A stretch of 30,650 bases of DNA, from contig JAEYXD010000207.1 in assembly GCA_023428645.1 (NCBI GenBank), positions 1-30,650 on the forward strand, in the 5' to 3' direction. Positions within the stretch are counted from its first letter, which is position 1, and every line of letters starts with the position of its first letter. The stretch comes from Pseudomonadota bacterium (GTDB taxonomy: Bacteria; Pseudomonadota; Gammaproteobacteria; Steroidobacterales; Steroidobacteraceae). Shown here piece after piece: positions 15,880 through 25,257 of this stretch. The translations under genes and the position numbers were made by a program. Under the pieces are notes generated by a model. The model ran no database searches, was not told where the DNA came from, and saw nothing but the letters and a program-made list of their open reading frames with translations.

Positions 15880-16965
15880 ATGACCATGTCCGTTCGTAAG
15901 CGAGAACTTTCGCAGTCATACGCGACCGACGCGGAGCGCTGGTCCGCCGTGACCGCGCGCGATGCGCAAGCCGACGACGTGTTCTATTACGCCGTGCGTA
16001 CGACTGGTGTGTATTGCCGGCCCTCGTGCGCGGCTCGGCCAGCGAAGCGCGACAACGTCGCCTTCTATGCGACGACCACCGACGCGGAGCGTGCCGGCTT
16101 CCGGCCGTGCAAACGCTGCAAGCCCGATCAAGCATCGTTGCGCGCGCGCCAGGCGCAGCTGATTGCCGCGGCCTGCAAGCGCATCGAAGCGGACGGCGAG
16201 CCGCCGACCCTCGATGCGCTCGCGGCCGCCGCCGCGCTCAGCCGCTTTCATTTCCATCGGCTGTTCAAGCAGATCACCGGACTGACGCCGAAGGCTTACG
16301 CCAATGCGCATCGCACCCAGCGTGTGCAGCGCGAGCTCGCGGCAGGCGCGCGGGTGACGGACGCGATCTATGCCGCCGGGTACAACTCGAACAGTCCGTT
16401 CTATGCGTCGTCGACGCGCAATCTCGGCATGCGGCCGGCGGCATACCGCGCGCAAGGTCGGGGCACGGCGATTCGCTTCGCCGTCGCGCAATGCACGTTG
16501 GGCTCGCTGCTCGTCGCGGCGTCCGACCAGGGCGTCTGCGCGATTCTGCTCGGCGATGATCCGGACGCGCTCGTGCGCGATCTGCAGGATCGCTTTCGTC
16601 ATGCCGAGCTGCTCGGCGGCGATCACGAGTTCGAGCGCTGGGTCGCGAAGGTCGTCGGGTTCATCGAAGCGCCGCGGATCGGCCTCGACCTGCCGCTCGA
16701 CGTGCGCGGCACTGCGTTTCAGCAGCGCGTCTGGGAGGCACTGCGCAAGATCCCCGCGGGCGAGACGATTTCGTATGCCGCGCTCGCGAAGCGCATCGGG
16801 CTGCCCTCGGCGACGCGTGCCGTCGCGCAGGCGTGCGGCGCGAATCCGCTGGCGGTCGCGATTCCGTGTCATCGCGTCGTGCGTACGGATGGCACGCTAT
16901 CGGGCTATCGGTGGGGCGTGGAGCGCAAGAAGGCGTTGCTGGCGCGGGAGCGGCAGCGGCCCTGA
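15880..16965 (+). CDS. ada: Bifunctional Ada methyltransferase/transcriptional regulator
   Basis: 361 residues (E. coli Ada is 354). N-terminal zinc domain: C46, C50, C77 and C80 in VYCRPSC and PCKRC, with C46 as the expected methylphosphotriester acceptor. AraC-type helix-turn-helix: about 92-195 (DALAAAAALSRFHFHRLFKQITGLTPKAYA). C-terminal O6-alkylguanine domain: PCHRV, with acceptor C330. It repairs alkylation damage by irreversible transfer to itself and, once methylated, activates repair genes. GGAGG lies seven bases before ATG 15880 (GTG 15877 is also possible). The 264 bases upstream contain no gene and no convincing Ada box. Confidence 0.95.
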   Translation: MTMSVRKRELSQSYATDAERWSAVTARDAQADDVFYYAVRTTGVYCRPSCAARPAKRDNVAFYATTTDAERAGFRPCKRCKPDQASLRARQAQLIAAACKRIEADGEPPTLDALAAAAALSRFHFHRLFKQITGLTPKAYANAHRTQRVQRELAAGARVTDAIYAAGYNSNSPFYASSTRNLGMRPAAYRAQGRGTAIRFAVAQCTLGSLLVAASDQGVCAILLGDDPDALVRDLQDRFRHAELLGGDHEFERWVAKVVGFIEAPRIGLDLPLDVRGTAFQQRVWEALRKIPAGETISYAALAKRIGLPSATRAVAQACGANPLAVAIPCHRVVRTDGTLSGYRWGVERKKALLARERQRP

Positions 16966-17059
16966 CGGGCGCCAGTCTGGTTTTCGCCGCGCGCGGCGGA
17001 GGAACGGGCCGGAACTCCAGGACGTTGACCTTACGGTGCCCGAACCGTGAGGCAGCGCC

Positions 17060-19804
17060 TTGGCGTCGAAAAAACTCTCAACCTACCGTGCGAAACGCGA
17101 TTTCTCGAAGACCGCGGAACCGAGCGGTGATGTGCCCGTAAAGCCTGCAAAGCGGCTGCGTTACGTGATCCAGAAGCACGCCGCGACCCGGCTGCACTTC
17201 GACCTGCGCCTGGAGCTCGACGGCGTCTTCAAATCATGGGCCGTGACCAAAGGCCCCTCCATCAATCCCCAGGACAAGCGCCTGTCGGTCGAGGTCGAAG
17301 ACCATCCGCTCGATTACGGCGATTTCGAAGGCACGATCCCGAAGGGCCAGTATGGCGGCGGCACGGTGCAGCTGTGGGACCGCGGCTACTGGGAGCCGAT
17401 CGGCAGCCTCGATGCCGCGAGCCAATTGCAGAAGGGCGAGCTCAAATTCCGGCTCGACGGTGAACGCCTCCACGGCAGCTGGGTGATCGTGCGGATGAAA
17501 GGCGATCGCTATGGCGGCAAGCGCACGAACTGGCTGCTCATCAAGCATCGCGACGAATTCGCCGGCGACGCGGCTGCCGTCACCGCCATGATGAGCGAGG
17601 ATGCTTCCGTCGCCTCGGGCCGCGCGATGGCGCGGATCGCAAGCGGCAAGGGCCGCGGCCCCAAACCGTTCATGCTCGATACGAAGCGAGTGGCGAAGGC
17701 CGACGCGGTATGGAATTCCAACCGCGCCGATGCGTCGCGGCCCGTCGGCAAGCCTGCGCGTGCGCCGGCTGCGAAACGTGCCGCTCGCGCCCCGACCAAA
17801 AGGGCGCACGGTGCGATCAAGACCGTGAAGCGCTTGCCCGAGTTCGTGCCGCCGGAATTGTGCAAACCGCTCGAGCGTCCGCCAGCGGGCGGCGGTTGGG
17901 CGCACGAGGTGAAGTTCGACGGCTATCGGATGCAGCTGCGCGTCGCCGCTGGCGCGGCGACCCTGAAAACCCGCAAGGGACTCGATTGGTCGGATAAATT
18001 TTCCGCGATCATCGCGGCCGCGAGCGGGTTTCCCGATTGCATCATCGACGGTGAAGTGGTCGCGCTGGATGCGAGCGGCGCGCCTGATTTCGCGGCATTG
18101 CAGGCGGCGCTTGCCGACGGCGACGACGACGACCTGATCTTCTTCGCCTTCGATCTGCTGTACGCGGAAGGCCAAGACGTGCGCGGCGCGCCGCTCACGG
18201 ATCGCAAGTCACTGCTCAAGACGCTGCTCGACGCGCGAGGCGAGGTGCCGCGCATCCGCTATGTCGAGCATTTCGAGACCGCGGGTGACGCGGTGCTGCA
18301 GTCCGCGTGCCGCATGAATCTCGAAGGCATCATCTCCAAGCGCCTCGCGTCGACGTACAAATCGGGCCGCTCCGGCGATTGGACGAAATCGAAGTGCCGC
18401 GCCGGCCACGAGGTCGTCATCGGCGGTTGGACGCAGCAGGCGGGGCACCTGCGCTCGCTGCTCGTCGGCGTGTATCGAGGCAAGCAGCTCGTGCATGTCG
18501 GCCGTGTCGGCACCGGGTTCGGACGCGAGAAGGTGCAGCGCCTGACGCCGCGCCTCAAGGCGCTCGCGAGCGACACGAACCCATTCACAGGCGACAACGC
18601 GCCACGCAAGGGCGCGGATGTGCGCTGGGTGAAGCCGGAGCTCGTCGCCGAAATCGAATTCGCGGGATGGACCGGCTCCGGCAACGTCCGCCAAGCCGCG
18701 TTCAAGGGTCTGCGTGAGGACAAGCCAGCACGCGAAGTCGCAGCCGAGCACCCTGCACCAGCCGAGGAGGTCGAAGTGAAGCAGCCGACGAAATCGACAT
18801 CGAAAAAGCGCGCGAACCCGGCAGCGCGCCCCGCGCGACATGCGAACGGCGGCGCGACCGTGATGGGCGTTCCGATCTCGAGCCCCGACAAGGCCTTGTG
18901 GGCGGACGACGGGCAAGGCCGACCGGTGACGAAGCTCGATCTCGCACGCTACTTCGAAACGGTCGGCGAGGTGCTGCTGCCGCACATCGAGGGCCGGCCG
19001 TGTTCGATCATTCGAGCGCCCGACGGCGTCGGCGGCGAGCGCTTCTTCCAGCGTCATGCGATGCCGGGCACGTCGAATCTGCTCACACTGACGACCGTGT
19101 CGGGCGATCGCAAACCGTATCTGCAGATCGACCGCGCCGAGGGCTTGATCGCGGTCGCACAGATTGCCGGGATCGAGCTGCATCCCTGGAATTGCCAGCC
19201 CGGGCATCCCGATATTCCTGGCCGTCTCGTATTCGATCTCGATCCGGCGCCCGACGTCTCGTTCGATACGGTCATCGCGGCGACGAAAGAGCTGCGGGAG
19301 CGGCTCGAAGCGCTCGGCTTGAACACGTTCTGCAAGACGACGGGCGGCAAGGGCTTGCACGTCGTCACGCCGCTCGCGATGTCGAAGAAGCTCGCGTGGC
19401 CCGAGGCGAAAGCGTTCGCCCAGACCGTATGCGCGCAGATGGCGGAAGACAGTCCCGACAGATACCTCGTCAACATGTCGAAGAAGCTGCGCGTCGGGCG
19501 CATCTTCCTCGACTACTTGCGCAACGATCGGATGTCGACGGCAGTCGCGCCGTTCTCGCCGCGCATGCGCGAGCTGCCGACGGTCGCGATGCCGCTCACG
19601 TGGGCGCAGGTGAAATCAGGCTTGGACCCGACTCGTTACACGCTGCGCACGGTACCCGGCATGCTGGGCAAGCTGCGCGCCTGGGACGATTACTGCGACG
19701 CCGAGGTGCCGCTCGACGCGGCGATGCGCAAGCTCGTCGGCAAAGCGAAGAGCCCGACCCGTGCGCGACGCGATGGCGGCGTGCATGCGCCTGCGAGGGC
19801 CTGA
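17060..19804 (+). CDS. ligD: Multifunctional NHEJ DNA ligase LigD (PE-Lig-Pol)
   Basis: 914 residues in the Pseudomonas-type order. Phosphoesterase: about 30-200 (IQKHAATRLHFDLRLE, with H40, H46 and D48). ATP-dependent ligase: about 260-565 with the adenylated lysine K285 in EVKFDGYR. A K/A-rich linker follows. Primase-polymerase: about 615-900 with LVFDLDPAPDVSF, KTTGGKGLHVVTPL and FLDYLRNDRMSTAVAPFSPR. It processes, fills and seals double-strand breaks, normally recruited by Ku. TTG 17060 is the first possible start after an in-frame stop and has GAGG eight bases upstream; the next in-frame start would cut into the protein. No Ku gene is present in the window. Confidence 0.95.
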   Translation: MASKKLSTYRAKRDFSKTAEPSGDVPVKPAKRLRYVIQKHAATRLHFDLRLELDGVFKSWAVTKGPSINPQDKRLSVEVEDHPLDYGDFEGTIPKGQYGGGTVQLWDRGYWEPIGSLDAASQLQKGELKFRLDGERLHGSWVIVRMKGDRYGGKRTNWLLIKHRDEFAGDAAAVTAMMSEDASVASGRAMARIASGKGRGPKPFMLDTKRVAKADAVWNSNRADASRPVGKPARAPAAKRAARAPTKRAHGAIKTVKRLPEFVPPELCKPLERPPAGGGWAHEVKFDGYRMQLRVAAGAATLKTRKGLDWSDKFSAIIAAASGFPDCIIDGEVVALDASGAPDFAALQAALADGDDDDLIFFAFDLLYAEGQDVRGAPLTDRKSLLKTLLDARGEVPRIRYVEHFETAGDAVLQSACRMNLEGIISKRLASTYKSGRSGDWTKSKCRAGHEVVIGGWTQQAGHLRSLLVGVYRGKQLVHVGRVGTGFGREKVQRLTPRLKALASDTNPFTGDNAPRKGADVRWVKPELVAEIEFAGWTGSGNVRQAAFKGLREDKPAREVAAEHPAPAEEVEVKQPTKSTSKKRANPAARPARHANGGATVMGVPISSPDKALWADDGQGRPVTKLDLARYFETVGEVLLPHIEGRPCSIIRAPDGVGGERFFQRHAMPGTSNLLTLTTVSGDRKPYLQIDRAEGLIAVAQIAGIELHPWNCQPGHPDIPGRLVFDLDPAPDVSFDTVIAATKELRERLEALGLNTFCKTTGGKGLHVVTPLAMSKKLAWPEAKAFAQTVCAQMAEDSPDRYLVNMSKKLRVGRIFLDYLRNDRMSTAVAPFSPRMRELPTVAMPLTWAQVKSGLDPTRYTLRTVPGMLGKLRAWDDYCDAEVPLDAAMRKLVGKAKSPTRARRDGGVHAPARA

Positions 19805-19805
19805 G

Positions 19806-20885
19806 ATGGCATCGAAGACCGCGCGCGCGAGTCTGCTGCCGATTCCGGTGACGACGGCGCCCATGGAAGCGAAGCTCGTCGAGACGCTGCCGGAAGCGGC
19901 GGGCTGGCAATTCGAGCCCAAGTGGGATGGCTTTCGCTGTCTCGCGTTTCGCAACGACGACACCGTGGAGCTGCGTGCGAAATCGGGCAAGTCGCTGTCG
20001 CGCTTCTTTCCCGAGGTCGTCGCGGCGCTCGCGGCGTTGCCGGTGAAGCGATTCGCCGTCGACGGCGAGCTCGCGATTCCCGTGGACGACTCGCTGTCCT
20101 TCGATGCGCTGCAAATGCGTCTGCATCCGGCGGACAGCCGCATTCGCAAGTTGTCGCGGGAAACGCCGGCGATCCTCGTGCTGTTCGATTGTCTCGTCAG
20201 CCGCGACAACCGCAACATGCTGCACGAGCCGCTGCTGCAGCGGCGCGAAGCGCTCGAGCAGTTCTACCTCGCGCTGAAGGATCCGGGACTGTTGCGATTG
20301 AGTCCTTACACACGCACCCGCAGCGAAGCGCAGCGCTGGCTGAATCACGCGGGCGGCGCGCTCGACGGCGTGATCGCGAAACGCATCGACGAGCCCTATC
20401 GTGCGGGCCTGCGGACGATGCTGAAAGTCAAACGCATGCGCACGGCCGATTGCGTCGTCGGCGGCTTTCGCTACGAGAGCGCTTCCGAGCAGGTCGGCTC
20501 GCTGCTGCTGGGGCTCTACGATGCGGCCGGCAAGCTCGACCACGTCGGCTTCACCTCGTCGATCCCGCAGGCGGAGCGCGCTGCCTTGACGCAGAAGCTG
20601 GAGAAGCTGATCGCGCCGCCGGGCTTCACGGGAGAGGCGCCCGGAGGACCGAGCCGCTGGAGCACGGAACGGTCCACGCAATGGCAGCCGTTGAAACCAA
20701 AGCTGGTCGTCGAGGTTCAATACGATCACATCAGCGGCAATCGCTTTCGCCACGGAACGAAGCTCGTGCGCTGGCGCCCGGACAAGGCGGCGCGGCAATG
20801 CACGTTCGAGCAGCTGGAAGCGCCGGGCCGGCCGCGCGAGATCATCGATCGCATCGTGCACAGCAGCGCTTTAGAGCTCCGGTAA
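19806..20885 (+). CDS. ATP-dependent DNA ligase, LigC-like (ligase-only)
   Basis: 359 residues forming a nucleotidyltransferase plus OB fold with no PE or Pol domain, like mycobacterial LigC (about 358). The adenylated lysine is K39 in EPKWDGFR. RFAVDGEL, VLFDCL and GALDGVIAKR are motifs IIIa-IV-like, and LKPKLVVEVQYDH and RFRHGTKLVRWR near the end resemble motifs V-VI. It starts one base after the LigD stop, so the pair is clearly cotranscribed. LigC enzymes are proposed to seal nicks in base-excision repair or to back up LigD. Confidence 0.92.
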   Translation: MASKTARASLLPIPVTTAPMEAKLVETLPEAAGWQFEPKWDGFRCLAFRNDDTVELRAKSGKSLSRFFPEVVAALAALPVKRFAVDGELAIPVDDSLSFDALQMRLHPADSRIRKLSRETPAILVLFDCLVSRDNRNMLHEPLLQRREALEQFYLALKDPGLLRLSPYTRTRSEAQRWLNHAGGALDGVIAKRIDEPYRAGLRTMLKVKRMRTADCVVGGFRYESASEQVGSLLLGLYDAAGKLDHVGFTSSIPQAERAALTQKLEKLIAPPGFTGEAPGGPSRWSTERSTQWQPLKPKLVVEVQYDHISGNRFRHGTKLVRWRPDKAARQCTFEQLEAPGRPREIIDRIVHSSALELR

Positions 20886-20945
20886 TCGCGCCACCGCCAC
20901 TGCGCGGGGAGCATGATGAGGGAGCGACAGCGCCCTCTTCGCACC

Positions 20946-20960
20946 GAGGCGGATCGCCTC
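20946..20960. terminator. Short hairpin between convergent ligase and GGDEF-EAL genes
   Basis: GAGGCG-GAT-CGCCTC forms a 6-bp stem in the 80-bp convergent gap. No T run is present, so its role as a transcript end is uncertain. Confidence 0.3.
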
Positions 20961-20965
20961 CCGCC

Positions 20966-22921
20966 TCAGCGCCGATACGCCGCCAGCTTGCTGTGCGTGC
21001 GCGTCGCGATGATCTCGGAGAATTCAGTGGTCGCGCAGTGCTCACGCACGAGCTTGCTGAACGCCGCCGCGTCCACGGGCGGACTGAAGTGATATCCCTG
21101 GTATTGATCGCAGCCGATCGTGCGCAGGAAACCGAGCTGCTCGACCGTCTCGACACCTTCGGCGACGACCTTCAAACGCAGGCTGTGCGCGAGCGAGATG
21201 ATCGCGCGCACGATCGAGGCATCGTCCGGGCGGCTCATCACGTCGCGAATGAACGTGCGGTCGATCTTCAGCTTGTCGATCGGGAAACGGCGCAAATAGC
21301 TCATGCTCGAATAGCCCGTGCCGAAATCGTCCACCGACACGAGCACGCCGAGCCGGCTCAAGTGCTCGAGAATGCCGATGGAGTCTTCGGGATCGGTCAT
21401 CACCGCGCTTTCGGTCAGCTCGATCTCGAGGAAGCGCGGCTCGAGCGCGGCATCTTCGAGCGCCTGACGCACCATGTGCAGCAGGTTGCCTTGGCGGAAC
21501 TGCGTCGCGGCGACGTTGACTGCAACGCGCAGCGGCGGCAGGCCTTCGTGCTGCCACGCCTTGCATTGACGGCAGGCCTCGCGCACGACCCATTCGCCGA
21601 TGACACCGATGACGCCGCACTCCTCCGCGAGCGGAATGAACTGATCGGGACCGACCAGCCCGCGCTCGGGATGGCGCCAGCGAAGCAGCGCCTCCGCGCT
21701 GTTGATCTGCCCCGTCGCCGCGTCGACCTTCGGCTGGTAGAACAACTCCAACTGATTGCGCGCTACGGCCTGCCGCAAATCCATTTCGAGCGCGACGCGG
21801 TCGCGCGTGATCGCATCCATGCCCGGCACGTAGCAACGGAACGTGTTGCGGCCCACCTCTTTCGCGGCATACATCGCCGCGTCCGCGTGCGCGACGAGCG
21901 TGTGCGCCGACGAGGCATCGCCCGGATAGAGCGCGACACCGATGCTCGGCGACACGTAAATCTCGACGCCCGCGACGAGAATCGGCGTCTGCAGTGCTTC
22001 GATCGCTCGGCGCGCGACGGTTTCCGCGTCCTCGGCATGCGCGATCGGATTGATGATGAGCACGAACTCATCGCCGCCCATGCGTGCGACCGTATCGATG
22101 TTCCTCACGAGCGCCGACAGCCGGCGCGCCACCTCGCACAGCAACTCGTCGCCGGCGCGATGGCCGAGCGAGTCGTTGACGCGCTTGAAGCGATCCAGAT
22201 CGACGACGAGCACCGCGAAGCGCTGCCGGTCGCGTTGCGCATGCGCCATCGCTTGCGCGAGGCGATCGTCTAGGAGCGTGCGATTCGGCAGGCCCGTGAG
22301 CGGATCATGCGTCGCGAGATGGCGCAATTGGCGGTTCGCGGCTTCCAGACCTTCCGTGCGTGCCGTGACGACCTGTTCGAGCGCCGCGACCTGGCGCCGC
22401 ACGAAGGCCTCGTGCTGCCACTTGCGCGTGAGCGCGCTCGCGCATTGCATGACCTCGATCGGCTCGAAGGGCTTCTTCAGGACCAGCAGCTTGTCCGTCG
22501 AGCCGAGCTGTTTGACGAAGTCGTTCCAGTCGTAGTCCGAATGCGCCGAGCACACGACGACCTGCACGTCCGGATCGATCGCCCAGAGGTGCTGAATCGT
22601 TTCGAGCCCGTCCCAGCCGGGCGGCATGCGCATGTCGATGAAGGCCACCGCGAACGGCCGACCGGCGCTGAACGCGTGGCGGGCCAGCTCGACACCTTCT
22701 TGTCCCTGCGTCGCGAACGTCAGCTCGTACGTCGGGCGCTCGGGCGCAGCGACGGCCTCGCCGAACAGCATCTGCTCGACTGCGGCGAGGTCCGCATCGT
22801 CGTGCGCTTCTCCGCCGAGAATCTTGGCGTAATCGCGATGAATGGACGGGTTGTCGTCGATTACCAGGATGCGACGGTTCGTGCCGTCCACAGCAGCCGC
22901 AGAACTAGTCACGTGAATCAT
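20966..22921 (-). CDS. REC-GGDEF-EAL cyclic-di-GMP regulator
   Basis: 651 residues. The REC domain (about 16-165) has acidic D22-D23, phospho-acceptor D96 in AFIDMRMP and K150. It carries about 30 extra residues before D96 compared with CheY, a variant receiver. A coiled linker (about 168-200) leads to GGDEF (about 203-365, intact GGDEF 282-286, inhibitory site RNID 273-276) and EAL (about 378-630: EALLRW 410-415, ELTES, DDFGTGYSS, GVET). All catalytic signatures look intact, so the protein could both make and degrade cyclic-di-GMP, with phosphorylation setting the balance. It is divergent from the MHYT kinase, its likely partner. Confidence 0.95.
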   Translation of the reverse strand: MIHVTSSAAAVDGTNRRILVIDDNPSIHRDYAKILGGEAHDDADLAAVEQMLFGEAVAAPERPTYELTFATQGQEGVELARHAFSAGRPFAVAFIDMRMPPGWDGLETIQHLWAIDPDVQVVVCSAHSDYDWNDFVKQLGSTDKLLVLKKPFEPIEVMQCASALTRKWQHEAFVRRQVAALEQVVTARTEGLEAANRQLRHLATHDPLTGLPNRTLLDDRLAQAMAHAQRDRQRFAVLVVDLDRFKRVNDSLGHRAGDELLCEVARRLSALVRNIDTVARMGGDEFVLIINPIAHAEDAETVARRAIEALQTPILVAGVEIYVSPSIGVALYPGDASSAHTLVAHADAAMYAAKEVGRNTFRCYVPGMDAITRDRVALEMDLRQAVARNQLELFYQPKVDAATGQINSAEALLRWRHPERGLVGPDQFIPLAEECGVIGVIGEWVVREACRQCKAWQHEGLPPLRVAVNVAATQFRQGNLLHMVRQALEDAALEPRFLEIELTESAVMTDPEDSIGILEHLSRLGVLVSVDDFGTGYSSMSYLRRFPIDKLKIDRTFIRDVMSRPDDASIVRAIISLAHSLRLKVVAEGVETVEQLGFLRTIGCDQYQGYHFSPPVDAAAFSKLVREHCATTEFSEIIATRTHSKLAAYRR

Positions 22922-23111
22922 GCTCTCGATGGCCAGGCGCGCACGGTAGCCGTCCCGAGCCGCTGGAGTTTGAGAGGCCGCGCACGTTCGTCAGCGCTGT
23001 CTTAATGCATTGCACCATCATGTGACGCGCTTCACTGGAGGAACGATGGGCTCGGTCGATAGCGAGCTCCAGGTCGTGGCCACTACTTCGCCATGACACA
23101 AAGGCCCTCTC
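22922..23111. promoter_or_regulatory. Divergent promoter region between the GGDEF-EAL and MHYT-kinase genes
   Basis: 190 bp without a credible gene. Both flanking genes start at its edges, so it must hold both promoters or a shared operator. I could not assign -35/-10 elements with confidence. Confidence 0.5.
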
Positions 23112-25208
23112 GTGCAAGCAACCTACAACACCTGGCTCGTCGCGCTGTCCATCGTCGTCGCGACACTCGTCGCCTACACGGCGCTCAAACTCACGGCTCA
23201 CGTTGCCGAGGCCGGCCGCTCCGGCAGCGCTCGATCGTGGCTGGTCGGCGGCGCGGTCGCGATGGGGATCGGCATCTGGTCGATGCATTTCATCGGCATG
23301 CTCGCGTTCTCGGTCGAGACGCCGCTGCGCTATGGCATCACGAAGACGCTCGCGTCGCTCCTGATCGCGATCGCGACCTCGGGCCTCGCGCTGGCGATCG
23401 CGAGCCGCTCGCAATTGAGCCTCAAGCGCCTGACGATCGGCGCGCTCGCGATGGGCGCCGGCATCAGCGCGATGCACTACTCCGGCATGGCGGCGATCAC
23501 GATCGTGCCGATGATCACGTATGAGCCCTGGCTCGTCGCGGGTTCAATCGCCATCGCGGTCGCGGCGTCGTTCGCGGCGCTGTGGCTCGCGTTTCATCTT
23601 CGCAGCAGCGGATCGAAATACATCGCGCTCGCACGCGGAGCGGCTGCCGTCATCATGGGGCTCGCGATCAGTGGCATGCATTACACGGGCATGGCGGCAT
23701 CGCGCTTCGCCCCTGGCTCTTATTGTCTCGGCGGCGCGGCGATCGAGAACCACTGGCTCGCCGTGACGATCGGCCTGTTCGCGCTCGGCATGCTCGCCTT
23801 GACGCTGATCACGACCGTCTACGACGCCCACCTCGGCTCGCAAATCCGCCAGGACGCGGTCCGGCTGGCGCGCGTGAATGCCGACCTCGAGCACGGCAGA
23901 AACCTGCTCGCGCTCGCGACCCGGGCAGCGGGCATCTCGTTCTGGGAGCTGGACATCGCGAAGCGCGAGATGTCGTGGACGGAGAACGAGATCGAAGCGC
24001 TCACGAAGGTCGGCGGCAGCTCGCAGCGCTCGCCCGCGGCGATCTTGACGATGGCGCATCCGGACGATGCGACGATCGTGTTCGATGCCATCCGCGATGC
24101 CGTCGCCCAAGGCAAGGACGCGTGCCGCTTTCGCGTGCGCGTCATCACGCATGCCAATACGACGGTGCATCTGGAAGCGCACGCCCGGATCTTCTGCGAT
24201 GAGAATGGCGAGCCGGTGCGCGCCCTCGGCGTGTCCTGGGACGTGTCCAAGGAAGTGCAGCAGCAGGAACGGCAGCGCGAGCTGCAAGCGCAGCTGCGGG
24301 ACGTATCGCGCGATGCCGGCATGGCTGAAGTCGCGACGGGCGTGTTGCACAGCGTCGGCAACGTGCTGAACAGCCTCGGCGTGTCCGCCGCGATGGTGAC
24401 GACGAAGCTGCGCGAGTCGCGCGTCGGCAATTTGCAGCGCGTCGCCTCGATGCTGCAGGAACAGGGCGAGCGGCTGCCGGAGTTCCTGGCGCAGGATGCG
24501 CGCGGCCGGCAGATCCCGCAGTATCTCGCGCAGCTCGGCGAACATCTCGTCACCGAGAATCAGACGCTGCAAACCGAAGCGCAGGCGATCGCGTCTCACG
24601 TCGGGCACATTCGCACGATCGTCGCCGCGCAACAGACGCACGCGCGTCGCGGCGGAGTGACGGAGCAGGTCGACATCGCCGAGCTCGTCGAGAGTGCGGT
24701 CATGATCCATTTCACCGGCATGCCGGACATCATGATCAAGCGGGAATACGAGCCGCTGCCGCCGGTCATCCTCGATCGACACAAGCTGCTGCAGATTCTC
24801 GGCAATCTGCTCGCCAATGCGCGTCACGCACTGAAGGATGTGACGAGCGGCCCGCGCGCGCTGACGCTGCGAATCCACGGGCGGGCGGAGGGTTGGTTCG
24901 TCATCGAGGTGCAGGACACGGGCACGGGCATCGCGCCGGAGGCATTGAAGCGCATCTTCGAATTCGGCTTCACGACGAAGAAGGAGGGTCACGGCTTCGG
25001 GCTGCATTCGAGCGCGATTCTCGCGAAGGAGCTCGGCGGCCATCTGGCCGGCTTCAGCGATGGCCCGGGATGCGGTGCGCGGTTCGCCTTGCGCGTGCCG
25101 CTGACGAACGTCGCGGGACAGCCTGCCGCGCCGGAAAGCGCGGTGGATGCCGGGAATGCCGCTGCTGTCGGCAAGGCGAGTAACGACAGAGCGATCGCGG
25201 CCGCGTAG
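23112..25208 (+). CDS. MHYT-PAS sensor histidine kinase
   Basis: 698 residues. The N-terminal MHYT sensor (about 8-235, seven hydrophobic helices) has three motif copies: MHFIGM at 58, MHYSGM at 121 and MHYTGM at 189. MHYT domains are proposed to bind copper and sense O2, CO or NO. A PAS-like segment (about 265-380) and coiled linker follow. The histidine region is VATGVLHSVGNVLNSL (H413), the variant seen in kinases with an LHNxGN-type box. The ATPase domain has QILGNLLANARHAL, DTGTGI, FEFGFTTKKEGHGFGLH and GxG. The start is GTG 23112, with AAAGG about eight bases upstream. It is divergent from the GGDEF-EAL regulator. Confidence 0.92.
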   Translation: MQATYNTWLVALSIVVATLVAYTALKLTAHVAEAGRSGSARSWLVGGAVAMGIGIWSMHFIGMLAFSVETPLRYGITKTLASLLIAIATSGLALAIASRSQLSLKRLTIGALAMGAGISAMHYSGMAAITIVPMITYEPWLVAGSIAIAVAASFAALWLAFHLRSSGSKYIALARGAAAVIMGLAISGMHYTGMAASRFAPGSYCLGGAAIENHWLAVTIGLFALGMLALTLITTVYDAHLGSQIRQDAVRLARVNADLEHGRNLLALATRAAGISFWELDIAKREMSWTENEIEALTKVGGSSQRSPAAILTMAHPDDATIVFDAIRDAVAQGKDACRFRVRVITHANTTVHLEAHARIFCDENGEPVRALGVSWDVSKEVQQQERQRELQAQLRDVSRDAGMAEVATGVLHSVGNVLNSLGVSAAMVTTKLRESRVGNLQRVASMLQEQGERLPEFLAQDARGRQIPQYLAQLGEHLVTENQTLQTEAQAIASHVGHIRTIVAAQQTHARRGGVTEQVDIAELVESAVMIHFTGMPDIMIKREYEPLPPVILDRHKLLQILGNLLANARHALKDVTSGPRALTLRIHGRAEGWFVIEVQDTGTGIAPEALKRIFEFGFTTKKEGHGFGLHSSAILAKELGGHLAGFSDGPGCGARFALRVPLTNVAGQPAAPESAVDAGNAAAVGKASNDRAIAAA

Positions 25209-25257
25209 CATCGACGCGGGCCGACTCCGGCCGCAAACGCGAGTTCAGCGCATCGAG

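Noticed and set aside
19596..20861. 421-codon minus-strand frame opposite ligD and ligC
   Set aside because: No domain or signal recognised, and the plus strand holds two ligases with complete adenylation motifs.
19922..22273. 783-codon plus-strand frame spanning the ligase and the GGDEF-EAL gene
   Set aside because: It crosses two unrelated genes in other frames and its product is arginine-rich low-complexity sequence.
23544..25211. Long minus-strand frame antisense to the MHYT kinase
   Set aside because: The plus-strand kinase has full MHYT and ATPase motifs; the antisense product has none.
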